A DNA stretch of 64,000 nucleotides from Catellatospora vulcania. GTDB taxonomy: Bacteria > Actinomycetota > Actinomycetes > Mycobacteriales > Micromonosporaceae. Below are positions 16,260-26,867 of the stretch, in pieces. Made by a program: the position numbers and the translations under genes. The stretch is taken from assembly GCF_009720385.1 (NCBI RefSeq), contig NZ_WARX01000037.1, forward strand, positions 26,170-90,169. Direction: 5' to 3'. The first letter of the stretch is position 1. Every line of letters begins with the position of its first letter. A model generated the notes under the pieces. That model made no database searches, was not told the origin of the DNA, and saw only the letters and a list, made by a program, of their open reading frames with translations.

Positions 16260-17144
16260 TCACCCCTCGGGCTGGGCCGCAGTCAGCCGGGCCTGCCTGC
16301 TGTCCACCGTGCGCGCCGTCACCTGCTGCGGGAACGGCGGCAGGGTGCCCCCGAACTCCGGGCAGCGCTGCTGGTGGCTGCACCACGCGCACAGCTTGCT
16401 CGGCTTGGGCCGGAAGTCCTGGGCCGCGGTCGCGGACTCGATCGCCTTCCACAGCGCGAACAGGGTCTTCTCGAACCGGGTCAGCTCCTCGGCGTCCGGG
16501 GTGTAGTCGCACACCTCGGCGTCCTTGAGGTAGAGCAGCCGCAGCACCCGCGGCACCACGCCCCGGGTGCGCCACAGCACCAGCGCGTAGAACTTGAGCT
16601 GGAACAGCGCCCGCGACTCGAACGCCTCCCGGGGCGCGCCGCCGGTCTTGTAGTCGACCACCCGGATCGCGCCGTCGGGGGACACGTCGAGCCGGTCGAT
16701 GTAGCCGCGGATCAGCAGCTGCTGCTCGCCCTGCGCCCCCAGGACGGCCTCGATGAGCTGCTCGCGCTCGGCCGGTTCCAGCCGCCGCGGATCCTCCACC
16801 GCGAAGTAGCCGCCGAGCAGCTCGGTGGCCGAGGACAGGAACTCCTCGCGGCTCATCGACTCCTCGGCGTCGAACAGGGTCGCCAGCTCGGGCTGCTCCT
16901 CGACCAGGCGCTCCCACTGCGGCGTCACCATCTCGTCCGCGACCGGGCGGGTGCGCTCGGCGGCGGGGGAGTCGAACAGCTTCTCCAGCACCGCGTGCAC
17001 GAGCGTGCCGCGCACCTGCTCGGGGGTGGGCTGCTCGGGGATGCGGTCGATGCTGCGGAACCGGTAGAGCAGGGGACAGGTCTTGAAGTCGGCCGCCCGG
17101 GACGGCGACAGCGAGGGGAGGGGGACGGACGCCTGCTCGGTCAT
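16260..17144 (-). CDS. RecB-family PD-(D/E)XK nuclease with Fe-S cysteines
   Basis: A 294-residue exonuclease-like protein of the AddB-C/Cas4 type. The catalytic core is visible as RGYIDRLDVSPDG followed by IRVVDYKTGGAP, which supplies Asp, Asp and Lys. One cysteine near the N-terminus (FKTCPLLYRFR) and three near the C-terminus (CAWCSHQQRC) form the four-cysteine pattern of a 4Fe-4S cluster. ATG 17144 has TAACCT 7 nt upstream, so the transcript is leaderless. The same family lies beside trmI in mycobacteria (Rv2119). Probable role: DNA end processing or repair. Confidence 0.85.
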   Translation of the reverse strand: MTEQASVPLPSLSPSRAADFKTCPLLYRFRSIDRIPEQPTPEQVRGTLVHAVLEKLFDSPAAERTRPVADEMVTPQWERLVEEQPELATLFDAEESMSREEFLSSATELLGGYFAVEDPRRLEPAEREQLIEAVLGAQGEQQLLIRGYIDRLDVSPDGAIRVVDYKTGGAPREAFESRALFQLKFYALVLWRTRGVVPRVLRLLYLKDAEVCDYTPDAEELTRFEKTLFALWKAIESATAAQDFRPKPSKLCAWCSHQQRCPEFGGTLPPFPQQVTARTVDSRQARLTAAQPEG

Positions 17145-17151
17145 GACCCAC

Positions 17152-17157
17152 AGGTTA
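17152..17157 (-). promoter_or_regulatory. -10 box of the leaderless RecB-like nuclease gene
   Basis: TAACCT on the minus strand ends 7 nt before ATG 17144. The opposite strand carries TAGCAT at 17197-17202, which fits a promoter for the divergent M50 protease gene. Confidence 0.6.
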
Positions 17158-17223
17158 GGCGAGCGGTACGACGGGGTCCCGCACGCCGCCACGACATAGC
17201 ATGGTCACGATGGAGACGACGCT

Positions 17224-18384
17224 GTGACCGAATCGACACCAAAGTCCGCTCCGCGTGGCGAGCGGAGATCCGGCTTCCAAGTCGGCCGCATTCTCGGGTT
17301 TCCGCTGCGTCTGAGCGTCTCCTGGGTGATCATGTCGCTGCTGATCACCGTCCTTTACGCCGACCGCCTCGGCAACACCCTGCACCTCGACGGCGCGGCG
17401 CGCTACCTGGCCGGGCTCGGCTTCGTCGCCTGCCTGCTGCTGTCGGTGTTGCTACACGAACTCGGCCACGCCGTCACGGCCCGCCATTACGGCATCGGCG
17501 TCAAGGGCATCACGCTGGACCTGCTCGGCGGCTACACCGAGTTCGAGCACGACTCGCCGCGCCCCGGCGTCGAGCTGGCCACCGCACTGGCCGGACCCGC
17601 GGTGTCCGCACTGCTCGGCATCGGCTCGGTGATCGCCACGGTGCTGCTGCCCGACGGCACCCTCGTCGACCAGATCGCCTTCCAGCTCGCGCTGTGCAAC
17701 ATCATCGTCGCGATCTACAACGCGCTGCCCGGCTGGCCACTGGACGGCGGGCGCGCGCTGCGCGCCGTGGTCTGGGGCATCAAGGACGACAAGGACGCGG
17801 GCCTGCTGTTCGCGGGCTGGTCCGGCCGGGTCGTCGCGGTGGCCACCGCGCTGGTCTCGGTGTGGCTCTACTTCACCGGCCTGTACGAGCTGGTCGGGGT
17901 CGTGTTCGGCATGTTCGTCGCGTTCAGCATCTGGCAGGGTGCGGCGGGCGCGGTGATGACCGCCCGGGTGCGCTCGCGCTACCCGCTGGTCGACCCGGTG
18001 CGCCTGGCCCGGCCGCTGTTCACGGTGCCGTCCGGCACCTCGCTGGCCGAGGCGACCCGGCGCGCCGCGCAGGCCGGGCACACCGCCGCGGTGCTGGGCG
18101 TGGCCGACCCGGACGGCCGGCTGATCGCGCTGGTCGTGCCGGAGGCGGCGGCGGCCGTGCCGGAGCAGCGCCGGCCCTGGGTGACCGTGGAGACGCTGGC
18201 CCGCGCCATCGACGCGGTGGCCGTCATCCCGTCCGGGACCCGCGGCGCCGACGTGATCAAGCTCCTCCGGGGGGACCCGGCCACTCCTTACCTCGTGGTC
18301 GACGGGGACAATGTGGTGGGCGTGCTCACCGTCATGGACGTGGTGCAGGTGCTCGACCCCGCGGCGCTCAAAGCCGCAAACTGA
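17224..18384 (+). CDS. Site-2-type M50 membrane metalloprotease with C-terminal CBS domains
   Basis: A 386-residue intramembrane protease of the SpoIVFB-like class. The zinc site HELGH lies in TM3 near residue 81, and the second metal ligand Asp is in NALPGWPLDGGRALRA near residue 175. About six TMs end by residue 245. A cytoplasmic region with two CBS-like halves follows (VPSGTSLAEATRR, and VVDGDNVVGVLTVMDVVQVL at the end), which in relatives binds adenine nucleotides. The GTG start has GGAGA upstream. Substrates are unknown; anti-sigma factors are the usual guess. It precedes trmI by 24 bp, probably in one operon. Confidence 0.88.
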   Translation: MTESTPKSAPRGERRSGFQVGRILGFPLRLSVSWVIMSLLITVLYADRLGNTLHLDGAARYLAGLGFVACLLLSVLLHELGHAVTARHYGIGVKGITLDLLGGYTEFEHDSPRPGVELATALAGPAVSALLGIGSVIATVLLPDGTLVDQIAFQLALCNIIVAIYNALPGWPLDGGRALRAVVWGIKDDKDAGLLFAGWSGRVVAVATALVSVWLYFTGLYELVGVVFGMFVAFSIWQGAAGAVMTARVRSRYPLVDPVRLARPLFTVPSGTSLAEATRRAAQAGHTAAVLGVADPDGRLIALVVPEAAAAVPEQRRPWVTVETLARAIDAVAVIPSGTRGADVIKLLRGDPATPYLVVDGDNVVGVLTVMDVVQVLDPAALKAAN

Positions 18385-18402
18385 CGTGAGACAGGAACCT
18401 GA

Positions 18403-19368
<966 letters not shown>

Positions 19369-19378
19369 GAGTACACCC

Positions 19379-19939
19379 GTGAACGTGCCCCCGGCCGTGT
19401 TCCCCGACTGGTCGCCCTACCCGGACCTGGACAGCGCCGCCCGCGCCTACCTGCGTGATCCGGAGGTCGCGCTGGACGCCCTGGAGGGCGTCCTGCGCGG
19501 CACCCAGGTGCTCGGATTCACGCTGGAGCGTTTCGTCAACGAGTTCAACGGCGTGTGGCAGGAGGTCGTCGTCTGCGACGGCTCCCGGCTGCTGCTGTGG
19601 CACGGCGAGGACACCGCCCCGGGGGACGGCCCGGCGGGCTCGATGGTCTCGTCGCTGCGGGTGGTGCCGCTGTCGGTCATCACCGAGGTGGGCTGCCGCC
19701 GCCGGCTGAGCCGCACCGCCGGCAACCACCTGCGGGTCGACAGCGTCGACGTGTACCTGCTGCTCAGCTCGTTGGACGAGTCCAGCAACGGCCACCCGCT
19801 CGACGACCCGCACCACGTGGTCCGCCAGGACGCGCTCCGCTTCGGCAAGACCCTGGAGGACGGCGGCTCCGGCCAGATCGCCCGCCTGGAGGAGTTCGCC
19901 CAGCTCGTGGCGTCTCTTGCCGGCCGCCCGATGCTCTGA
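19379..19939 (+). CDS. Conserved actinobacterial protein of unknown function downstream of trmI
   Basis: A 186-residue soluble protein without TM segments, signal peptide or a motif I can name. It starts at GTG 19379, 10 bp after trmI, with AGGAG about 8 nt upstream, so it is likely co-translated. The composition is balanced, with alternating acidic helices (LDALEGVLRGTQVLGFTLE) and beta-like stretches (LRVVPLSVITEVGC). It reads as a real gene by codon position, but I cannot assign a function. Confidence 0.7.
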   Translation: MNVPPAVFPDWSPYPDLDSAARAYLRDPEVALDALEGVLRGTQVLGFTLERFVNEFNGVWQEVVVCDGSRLLLWHGEDTAPGDGPAGSMVSSLRVVPLSVITEVGCRRRLSRTAGNHLRVDSVDVYLLLSSLDESSNGHPLDDPHHVVRQDALRFGKTLEDGGSGQIARLEEFAQLVASLAGRPML

Positions 19940-19969
19940 CGCCGCCTCGCCGCTCCCGCGCTGCGGGTG

Positions 19970-20032
19970 AAGATCGCTGTTTCGTGTCAGAAGGTGTGGT
20001 CAGACCGCACTTTGTGACACGAAACGCCGATC
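19970..20032. repeat. GATCGCTGTTTCGTG palindromic repeat, copy 2
   Basis: Arms AAGATCGCTGTTTCGTGTCA and TGACACGAAACGCCGATC enclose a core containing TCAGAA and GACCGCACTTT. It sits between a plus-strand gene and the convergent ferredoxin gene, so it could terminate both. The remainder of 19940-20111 shows no gene. Confidence 0.75.
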
Positions 20033-20111
20033 ACGGCCGGCGACGGCCGATCATGGCCGGGCGGCGGCGACGGCGGGGGGCCGGGTGTCCGGATGGTGGG
20101 ACCCGGGAAGG

Positions 20112-20396
20112 TCAGCGGAGGGTGGCGCGTTCTTCCTCGGACAGGGGTTCCCCGTCATGGGTGCGCTGGATGTGGATGCACTCGCCGGGGCACTCCTGGG
20201 CGGCATCGATGACCTCCAGGCGCAGATGCGCCGGGATCTCGACGGTCGCACCCGGGTTGAGCAGCAGTTCCCCGTCGTCACCCTTGACGTACGCGAGGCC
20301 GTCGACGTCGAACTCGAACACCTCGGGGGCGTACTGCACGCACAGGCCGTCGCCCGTGCAGAGGTCCTGATCCACTCGCACCCGTAGCTCACTCAC
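20112..20396 (-). CDS. 3Fe-4S ferredoxin (P450-type, SoyB-like)
   Basis: A 94-residue small ferredoxin. The cluster ligands are visible as CTGDGLC near residues 13-19 and CPGECIH near residue 69, the pattern of a single 3Fe-4S cluster (C-x5-C ... CP). A tail of about 20 charged residues follows. The GTG start has TAGGGT 7 nt upstream, indicating a leaderless message. Its partner is not adjacent; the P450 at 37023 has its own fused ferredoxin. It is divergent from arc. Confidence 0.85.
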   Translation of the reverse strand: MSELRVRVDQDLCTGDGLCVQYAPEVFEFDVDGLAYVKGDDGELLLNPGATVEIPAHLRLEVIDAAQECPGECIHIQRTHDGEPLSEEERATLR

Positions 20397-20494
20397 GCCT
20401 CCGACCCTAGCGTCCCGCTCCGCGCGGGCCCGGGGGAGGTCGGCCGACAGGGCAGATTCTCGATCCAGTTCTGGGTACGGGGGTGTCGGGAGGG

Positions 20495-20537
20495 TTCAAC
20501 TGAGGCGATCAGCCGCTAGTGTTAGGAGCACCCTAAA
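20495..20537 (+). promoter_or_regulatory. Probable arc promoter with inverted repeat at the start site
   Basis: TTCAAC (20495-20500) and TAGTGT (20517-20522) are 16 bp apart. TTAGG/CCTAA arms (20522-20526 and 20532-20536) lie over the expected start of transcription, leaving a leader of about 60 nt with a strong GGGGAGG before the GTG start. Confidence 0.45.
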
Positions 20538-20590
20538 CGTCGGCCGAACGAGGTAGGACCGGCGGGAGGACACCCCCGGGGAGGTGGGAC

Positions 20591-22357
20591 GTGGCAAAGA
20601 GCGACGACGCGGATGCGCGCGCCGCGCGGTGGGAGAAGGAAGCCAACGATCTCTCCACTCAGGTCGCGTTCCTGCAAGAGGAGCTCGCCCTGTTGCGGCG
20701 CAAGTTGAGTGAGAGCCCGCGGCACGTGAGGCAACTGGAGGAGCGGCTCGCCGCGACCCAGGCCCAGCTGTCGCGGCTCACGGAGAACAACGAGCGATTG
20801 GTGGCCACGCTCAAGGAGGCGCGCGCCCAGATCGTGACGCTCAAGGAGGAGATCGACCGGCTGGCGCAACCGCCCAGCGGGTACGGCGTCTTCCTCACGC
20901 GGCACGAGGACGGCACGGTGGACGTCTTCACGGGCGGTCGCAAGCTGAGAGTGGCAGTGTCGCCGTCGTTGGACGTCGACGCGCTGCAACGGGGACAGGA
21001 GGTGCTTCTCAACGACGCCCTCAACATCGTCGACGCGCTCGGTTTCGAGCGGGCCGGCGAGGTGGTGACCCTCAAGGAGATCCTCGACGGCGGCGACCGC
21101 GCACTGGTGGTCTCGCACGCCGACGAGGAGCGGATCGTGTTCCTCGCGGAGGGGCTGATCGGCGGGCTGCTCAGGTCCGGCGACTCCCTCATGATCGAAC
21201 CCCGGTCCGCGTACGCCTACGAGCGCATCCCCAAGAGCGAGGTCGAGGACCTGGTTCTGGAGGAGGTGCCCGACGTCGACTACCACGACATCGGTGGCCT
21301 GGTGTCCCAGATCGAGCAGATCCGCGACGCCGTGGAGCTGCCCTTCCTGCACGCGGACCTGTTCCGCGAGCACCAGCTGCGCCCGCCGAAGGGCGTGCTG
21401 CTCTACGGTCCTCCCGGCTGCGGCAAGACGCTGATCGCCAAGGCGGTCGCGAACTCCCTGGCCAAGAAGATCGCCGAGCGGCGCGGCGAGGAGAAGAAGA
21501 CCAGCTACTTCCTCAACATCAAGGGTCCGGAGCTGCTCAACAAGTACGTCGGTGAGACGGAGCGGCACATCCGGCTGATCTTCCAGCGGGCCCGTGAGAA
21601 GGCCTCGGAAGGCACGCCGGTGATCGTGTTCTTCGACGAGATGGACTCGATCTTCCGTACCCGCGGCTCCGGTGTGTCTTCCGACGTGGAGAACACCATC
21701 GTTCCCCAGCTGCTCAGCGAGATCGACGGTGTCGAGGGCCTGGAGAACGTCATCATCATCGGCGCCTCGAACCGCGAGGACATGATCGACCCGGCGATCC
21801 TGCGTCCGGGCCGGCTCGACGTCAAAATCAAGATCGAGCGTCCGGACGCCGAAGCGGCCAAGGACATCTTCAGCAAGTACATCCTGACCGGTCTGCCGTT
21901 GTCCCCGGACGACCTGGCCGAGCACGGTGGCTCCGCCGAGGCGTGCGTGCACGCGATGATCAATTCGGTGGTGCTGCGGATGTACTCGGAGACCGAGGAG
22001 AACCGCTTCCTGGAGGTCACCTACGCCAACGGTGACAAGGAGGTCCTGTACTTCAAGGACTTCAACTCCGGCGCCATGATCCAGAACATCGTGGACCGCG
22101 GCAAGAAGATGGCGATCAAGGAGTTCCTGTCCTCGGGCAAGAAGGGGCTGCGCCTGCAGCACCTGCTCGACGCCTGCCTCGACGAGTTCCGCGAGAACGA
22201 GGACCTGCCCAACACCACCAACCCCGACGACTGGGCCCGCATCTCCGGCAAGAAGGGCGAGCGGATCGTGTACATCCGCACCCTGGTCTCCGGCGGCAAG
22301 GGCACCGAGTCGGGCCGGTCGATCGAGACGGCCAGCAACACCGGCCAGTACCTCTGA
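20591..22357 (+). CDS. arc: Proteasomal AAA ATPase Arc/Mpa
   Basis: A 588-residue hexameric unfoldase that recognises Pup and threads pupylated proteins into the 20S proteasome. An N-terminal coiled coil (about residues 12-80) captures Pup. OB-fold segments follow, then the AAA module with Walker A GPPGCGKT near residue 275 and Walker [13 protein letters not shown]. The chain ends in GQYL, whose penultimate Tyr is the docking element for the proteasome alpha ring. The GTG at 20591 is preceded by GGGGAGG. The symbol mpa is used in mycobacteria. Confidence 0.97.
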   Translation: MAKSDDADARAARWEKEANDLSTQVAFLQEELALLRRKLSESPRHVRQLEERLAATQAQLSRLTENNERLVATLKEARAQIVTLKEEIDRLAQPPSGYGVFLTRHEDGTVDVFTGGRKLRVAVSPSLDVDALQRGQEVLLNDALNIVDALGFERAGEVVTLKEILDGGDRALVVSHADEERIVFLAEGLIGGLLRSGDSLMIEPRSAYAYERIPKSEVEDLVLEEVPDVDYHDIGGLVSQIEQIRDAVELPFLHADLFREHQLRPPKGVLLYGPPGCGKTLIAKAVANSLAKKIAERRGEEKKTSYFLNIKGPELLNKYVGETERHIRLIFQRAREKASEGTPVIVFFDEMDSIFRTRGSGVSSDVENTIVPQLLSEIDGVEGLENVIIIGASNREDMIDPAILRPGRLDVKIKIERPDAEAAKDIFSKYILTGLPLSPDDLAEHGGSAEACVHAMINSVVLRMYSETEENRFLEVTYANGDKEVLYFKDFNSGAMIQNIVDRGKKMAIKEFLSSGKKGLRLQHLLDACLDEFRENEDLPNTTNPDDWARISGKKGERIVYIRTLVSGGKGTESGRSIETASNTGQYL

Positions 22358-22371
22358 CCGCAGGCACGAAA

Positions 22372-22409
22372 ACGGCGCCCGTCCCCTGCTTCCAGGGGGC
22401 GGGCGCCGT
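22372..22409. terminator. Bidirectional terminator between arc and the GT2 gene
   Basis: Arms ACGGCGCCCGTCCCCTG and CAGGGGGCGGGCGCCGT close on a 4-nt loop. It serves arc on the plus strand and the glycosyltransferase gene on the minus strand, 15 bp and 9 bp from the respective stops. Confidence 0.8.
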
Positions 22410-22417
22410 CCCTCGTC

Positions 22418-23380
22418 TCAGCGCACCGAGGCGAACGCCTGCTCGCCGGCCTCGGCCGAGTCGTACCCGACGATGTACGTCGGGCGGCCCTTGACCTCCG
22501 CGTACAACCGGCCCAGGTACTCGCCCAGCAGGCCCAGGCACAGCAGCTGCACCCCGCCCAGGAACAGGATCGCGGTGAACAGCGACGTCCAGCCGCTGAC
22601 CGTCTCGCCCATCACGAACCGCACCACGCTGTAGCAGCCCAGCACGAAGCACACCACGAAGCTCAGCAGCCCCGACCAGGTCGCCAGGCGCAGCGGCGCG
22701 GCCGAGAAGTCCGTGACGCTGTCGACCGCCAGCTTGACCATCCTGCTCAGCGGGTACTTCGTGCTGCCCGCCGCGCGCACCTCCCGGCGGTAGCGCACCT
22801 CGCCGCTCGGGAAGCCCAGCCACGGCACCAGTAGCCGGTACACCGGCCGGCGCTCCGGCATCGCCCGCAGCGCCTCCACCGCGTCCCGGCTCAGCAGCCG
22901 GAAGTCGCCCGCGTTGTGCGGCACCTTCTTGCCGACCAGCCGCCGCATCACCCGGTAGTACGCCTGCGCGGTATGCCGCTTGAAGAACGTGTCCGCGGTC
23001 CGGTCGTCGCGCACGCCGTACACGATGTCCAGCGACTCTGCCCGCGCCAGCGCCAGCATCTCCAGGATCTTCTCCGGCGGGTCCTGCAGGTCCGCGTCGA
23101 TGCTCGCCACGAACTCGCCCCGGGCCCGGTGCAGGCCCGCGGTCAGCGCCGCCTGGTGGCCGCTGTTGCGCCGCAGCCGGACCACCCGCAACCGCGCCCA
23201 CTGGCGGCAGGCCAGCAGCAGCATCGGCGCGGTCGCGTCCACGCTGCCGTCGTCGACCGCGACCACCTCGTAATCCAGCCCGGCACCGTCCAGCAGCGGC
23301 CGCAGCCGCGCGATCAGCAGCGGCAGCACCTCCTGCTCGTTGTACATGGGGATGACGACAGACAGCGCCGGAGCAGTCAT
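22418..23380 (-). CDS. GT2 polyprenyl-phosphate glycosyltransferase (GtrB/DPM1-like)
   Basis: A 320-residue membrane-bound glycosyltransferase that transfers a sugar from a nucleotide donor to undecaprenyl phosphate. The GT-A fold starts [17 protein letters not shown], with the nucleotide site [12 protein letters not shown] and the metal motif [12 protein letters not shown]. Two TM helices near residues 230-290 are characteristic of GtrB. ATG 23380 was chosen over long upstream extensions, which would cross the dop promoter region. No flippase is next to it; the product may feed wall or lipoglycan decoration. Confidence 0.88.
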   Translation of the reverse strand: MTAPALSVVIPMYNEQEVLPLLIARLRPLLDGAGLDYEVVAVDDGSVDATAPMLLLACRQWARLRVVRLRRNSGHQAALTAGLHRARGEFVASIDADLQDPPEKILEMLALARAESLDIVYGVRDDRTADTFFKRHTAQAYYRVMRRLVGKKVPHNAGDFRLLSRDAVEALRAMPERRPVYRLLVPWLGFPSGEVRYRREVRAAGSTKYPLSRMVKLAVDSVTDFSAAPLRLATWSGLLSFVVCFVLGCYSVVRFVMGETVSGWTSLFTAILFLGGVQLLCLGLLGEYLGRLYAEVKGRPTYIVGYDSAEAGEQAFASVR

Positions 23381-23561
23381 CTCGCAGGATCCTTCATCGG
23401 AGGAGCGCAGGTCCAGAACGGGGATGGTATCCCGGCCGGCGTCCCGCGCGGGGTGGAGCATCCGCGCAGGCACGTGTACCAACTGCGTTGAACCTCCCAG
23501 ACTGGCCCGAACACGGATGCTCTCCTCGTCTCTACGCTCCGTGTGTGAGAGGCTTCGTTGC

Positions 23562-25079
23562 ATGAGCGTGCGGCGGATCATGGGTACCGAAGTCGAGTAC
23601 GGGATCTCCGTGCCGGGACAGCCCGGGGCCAACCCGATGGTTACCTCGTCCCAGGTCGTGAACGCCTACGGCGCCCGCCCCGAGCTGGCCCGCGGCGGTC
23701 GCGCCCGCTGGGACTACGAGGAGGAGTCGCCGCTGCGCGACGCGCGGGGCTTCAGCTACACCGGCGCGGCCTACGACCCGGCGGAGGCGCTCGCCGACGA
23801 GGACCTGGGGCTGGCCAACGTCATCCTGACCAACGGCGCCCGGCTCTACGTCGACCACGCCCACCCGGAGTACTCCACCCCCGAGGTGACCAACCCGCTG
23901 GACGTGGTCCGCTGGGACAAGGCCGGCGAGCAGGTGATGGCCGAGGGCGCGCGCCGCGCGGCGACCATCCCGGGCAGCCACCAGATCCACCTCTACAAGA
24001 ACAACACCGACAACAAGGGCGCTTCGTACGGCGCGCACGAGAACTACCTGATGCGCCGACAGACCCCGTTCGCGGACATCGTCACCTATCTGACCCCGTT
24101 CTTCGTGACGCGGCAGATCTTCTGCGGCGCCGGACGGGTCGGCATCGGCCAGGACGGCAGCCAGGCCGGCTTCCAGATCACCCAGCGCGCCGACTTCTTC
24201 GAGGTCGAGGTCGGCCTGGAGACCACGCTCAAGCGGCCGATCATCAACACCCGTGACGAGCCGCACGCCGACGCGGACAAGTACCGCCGCCTGCACGTGA
24301 TCATCGGTGACGCGAACCTGTCCGAGATCTCGACCTACCTCAAGGTCGGCACCAGCGCGCTCATCCTCACCATGATCGAGGAGAAGGCGCTCACCGCCGA
24401 CCTCGGCATCGCCGACCCCGTCGCCGAGCTGCGGGCCGTCAGCCACGACCCGACCCTCAAGCACACCATGCGGCTGCGCGACGGCCGCCGGCTCACCGCG
24501 CTCGACCTGCAGTGGGCGTTCTTCGAACGTGCGCATGCCTTCGTCGAGTCGCGCACCGGCGCCGACACCGACGCGCAGACCCGCGACGTGCTCGACCGCT
24601 GGGAGAGCGTGCTGAGCCGGCTCGGCGACGACCCGATGCAGCTCGCCGACGAGCTGGACTGGGTGGCCAAGCTGCGCCTGCTGGAGGGCTACCGCGAGCG
24701 GGAGAACCTGGGCTGGGCGTCGTCCAAGCTCCAGCTGGTCGACCTGCAGTACAGCGACGTGCGCCCGGAGAAGGGCCTCTACCACCGCCTGGTCGCCCGC
24801 GGCGCGATGAAGACGCTGCTGGACCCCGAGTCGACCCGCGCCGCGATGACCGAGCCGCCGGACGACACGCGGGCGTACTTCCGCGGCCGGTGCCTGGGCA
24901 AGTACGCGTCCGAAGTGGTCGCCGCGAGCTGGGACTCGGTCATCTTCGACGTGGGCCGCGAAGCCCTGGTCAGGGTGCCCATGATGGAGCCCGAGCGCGG
25001 CACGAAGAAACACGTCGGCGCGCTCTTCGACCGTTGCCCCAGCGCAAAGGATCTTCTTGAAGTGATCACCGCCGGGTGA
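23562..25079 (+). CDS. dop: Pup deamidase/depupylase Dop
   Basis: A 505-residue enzyme of the carboxylate-amine ligase fold. It converts the C-terminal Gln of Pup to Glu and can also remove Pup from substrates. It starts [19 protein letters not shown] with the active-site GTEVEYG. The Dop-specific loop ([18 protein letters not shown], about residues 48-65), absent from PafA, separates the two paralogues. Shared motifs include [20 protein letters not shown] and [16 protein letters not shown] 23562 has GAGAGG about 10 nt upstream. It precedes pup by 61 bp. Confidence 0.96.
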   Translation: MSVRRIMGTEVEYGISVPGQPGANPMVTSSQVVNAYGARPELARGGRARWDYEEESPLRDARGFSYTGAAYDPAEALADEDLGLANVILTNGARLYVDHAHPEYSTPEVTNPLDVVRWDKAGEQVMAEGARRAATIPGSHQIHLYKNNTDNKGASYGAHENYLMRRQTPFADIVTYLTPFFVTRQIFCGAGRVGIGQDGSQAGFQITQRADFFEVEVGLETTLKRPIINTRDEPHADADKYRRLHVIIGDANLSEISTYLKVGTSALILTMIEEKALTADLGIADPVAELRAVSHDPTLKHTMRLRDGRRLTALDLQWAFFERAHAFVESRTGADTDAQTRDVLDRWESVLSRLGDDPMQLADELDWVAKLRLLEGYRERENLGWASSKLQLVDLQYSDVRPEKGLYHRLVARGAMKTLLDPESTRAAMTEPPDDTRAYFRGRCLGKYASEVVAASWDSVIFDVGREALVRVPMMEPERGTKKHVGALFDRCPSAKDLLEVITAG

Positions 25080-25140
25080 TCGCTTTAGTCGGTCCCGCGC
25101 GCTACGTTTAAGGCCCACAGGCGACGTCAGGGAGGCGCAG

Positions 25141-25353
25141 ATGGCCACGCAGGACGGTGGACAGTCACAGTCGGGCCGCTCTCGGAACGAGGAAGAAGCC
25201 GAGTCGGTCGCGCCCGAGGTGAACCCCGAGGTTGCCGAGCGCGTCGAGAAGATCGGCGAGGACGTCGACGACATCCTCGACGAGATCGACGCCGTCCTCG
25301 AGGAGAACGCCGAGGAATTTATCCGGGGTTACGTGCAAAAAGGGGGCCAATAG
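25141..25353 (+). CDS. pup: Prokaryotic ubiquitin-like protein Pup
   Basis: A 70-residue, strongly acidic, mostly disordered modifier. It ends in YVQKGGQ, the Gln form that needs Dop before PafA can attach it through its Glu side chain. The C-terminal half (about residues 27-58) has the heptad pattern that docks on the Arc coiled coil. The only lysines are K37 and K67. AGGGAGG stands 6 nt before ATG. A separate promoter is possible (TACGTT at 25103-25108). Confidence 0.97.
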   Translation: MATQDGGQSQSGRSRNEEEAESVAPEVNPEVAERVEKIGEDVDDILDEIDAVLEENAEEFIRGYVQKGGQ

Positions 25354-25375
25354 GGCATATCGGGGGAAATCGGAC

Positions 25376-26062
25376 ATGGCAATCGGGTCGCGAGATCGCG
25401 ACGGGCAGCGCCAGTGCCGTGACTGCGGCGAGTGGAAGGCGCTAGCGGAATTCCACGCCAATCCCCGACGGCCCGGCGGTCGCGGAAGCTATTGCAAGCC
25501 CTGCTTCAACGAGCGCGCGAAGGCCAGCTACGCACGCCGAATCGCGGCGAAGGAAGGCCGAGCGGTTCGGCAGACAGTTCTTGTGCCCGAGGGGCACAAG
25601 AACTGCGCCGATTGTGGAGAGACAAAGCCGCTGGCGGAGTTCCCTCGCAATCGCTCGGACACGACCGGATACGCGACCTACTGCAAGCCGTGCCACAACG
25701 CCCGTGGACGCGAGAGCAAGACGCGCCTCTACGGCGGAACTCGCGAGTATCACCTGCGACGTCGTTACGGCATGCGTCAGGAGGACTTCGAGGCGCGGCT
25801 CGCGTGGCAGGGCGGCGTGTGCGCCATCTGCGGCGCACCGGACCCCGAGCACGTTGACCATGACCATGAATTCGGTAACGTACGTGGCATCCTGTGTTTC
25901 AACTGCAACGGCGGTCTTGGACAGTTCAAGGACAACGAGCAGTCCCTTGCCAGGGCGATCGAGTATCTGAAGGAGACAGCGTGTCAGCTGGTCTTGGTTC
26001 ACCCGGGCGTCTACCAGCTAGTTTCACCACGCCGGGAACGTCGTCTTTCACGGACTTCCTGA
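25376..26062 (+). CDS. Endonuclease VII-like HNH protein with two zinc-knuckle repeats, between pup and prcB
   Basis: A 228-residue predicted nuclease. Two N-terminal repeats share the pattern CxxCGE..K.LAEF....YCKPC ([13 protein letters not shown] near residue 13, [13 protein letters not shown] near 82). The third module is the T4 endonuclease VII fold: [20 protein letters not shown] followed by [13 protein letters not shown], giving zinc cysteines and the catalytic D-H-D-H cluster. GGGGGAAA precedes ATG 25376, 22 bp after pup. The last 82 bp overlap prcB in another frame, so translation is probably coupled. A homologue is known at this place in streptomycetes; its role in protein turnover or repair is not established. 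Confidence 0.85.
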   Translation: MAIGSRDRDGQRQCRDCGEWKALAEFHANPRRPGGRGSYCKPCFNERAKASYARRIAAKEGRAVRQTVLVPEGHKNCADCGETKPLAEFPRNRSDTTGYATYCKPCHNARGRESKTRLYGGTREYHLRRRYGMRQEDFEARLAWQGGVCAICGAPDPEHVDHDHEFGNVRGILCFNCNGGLGQFKDNEQSLARAIEYLKETACQLVLVHPGVYQLVSPRRERRLSRTS

Positions 26063-26823
26063 CCCAGGTCGCGCCGGAGCTGCTGCCCGGCCGACGGACT
26101 CTGCCCGCGGGCATGAACGCCGACCTGGCCCCGCACGCCACCACGATCGTCGCGATCAGCACGAACGAGGGTGTGGTGATGGCCGGTGACCGCCGCGCCA
26201 CCATGGGCAATCTCATCGCGAGCCGAGACATCGAGAAGGTGCACCCCGCCGACCCGTACTCGCTGATCGGCATCGCGGGCACGGCCGGCGTCGGCATCGA
26301 GCTGATGCGACTGTTCCAGGTGGAGCTGCAGCACTACGAGAAGATCGAGGGCGCGATGCTCTCGCTCGACGGCAAGGCCAACCGGCTGGCCACGATGATC
26401 CGGCAGAACCTCGGCGCGGCCATGCAGGGGCTGGCCGTGATCCCGCTGTTCGCCGGGTTCGATCTCGACGCGAAGACGCCCGGCAAGGTGGGGCGCATCT
26501 TCAGCTTCGACATCGCCGGCGGCCTGTACGAGGAGCACGGCGGCTACGACGCGATCGGCTCCGGTTCGCTGTTCGCGAAGTCGTCGCTGAAGAAGCGCTA
26601 CAAGCAGGGGCTGGGCATCGCCGAGGCGGCACAGCTCGCGGTCGAGGCGCTGTTCGACGCGGCCGACGACGACACCGCCACCGGCGGCCCCGACGTCATC
26701 CGCAAGATCTTCCCCGTGGTCATGACCGCGACGGCAGAGGGCACGCAGCGCCTGACCGACGACGAGACGGCGGCCATGGCCCAGACCGTCATCGCGGCCC
26801 GGGCTCTGCAGCCGGGCGCCTGA
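25981..26823 (+). CDS. prcB: 20S proteasome beta subunit PrcB
   Basis: A 280-residue beta subunit with a propeptide of 53 residues. The N-terminal nucleophile is Thr54 in [10 protein letters not shown], followed by [13 protein letters not shown] and the conserved Lys region SRDIEKV. The residue before the cleavage point is Ala, where most relatives have Gly (HGTT). The GTG start has AAGGAG 7 nt upstream and lies inside the endonuclease-like gene (82-bp overlap). Two heptameric beta rings form the proteolytic chamber with PrcA. Confidence 0.96.
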   Translation: MSAGLGSPGRLPASFTTPGTSSFTDFLTQVAPELLPGRRTLPAGMNADLAPHATTIVAISTNEGVVMAGDRRATMGNLIASRDIEKVHPADPYSLIGIAGTAGVGIELMRLFQVELQHYEKIEGAMLSLDGKANRLATMIRQNLGAAMQGLAVIPLFAGFDLDAKTPGKVGRIFSFDIAGGLYEEHGGYDAIGSGSLFAKSSLKKRYKQGLGIAEAAQLAVEALFDAADDDTATGGPDVIRKIFPVVMTATAEGTQRLTDDETAAMAQTVIAARALQPGA

Positions 26824-26867
26824 CCCCTCATCCGCTCTCCCGAAACTCCATAAGGAGAAGACACGCC

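Noticed and set aside
20112..20396. The 3Fe-4S ferredoxin as partner of the P450 at 37023
   Set aside because: The P450 has a ferredoxin/reductase fusion directly upstream, and the small ferredoxin lies 17 kb away with its own promoter.
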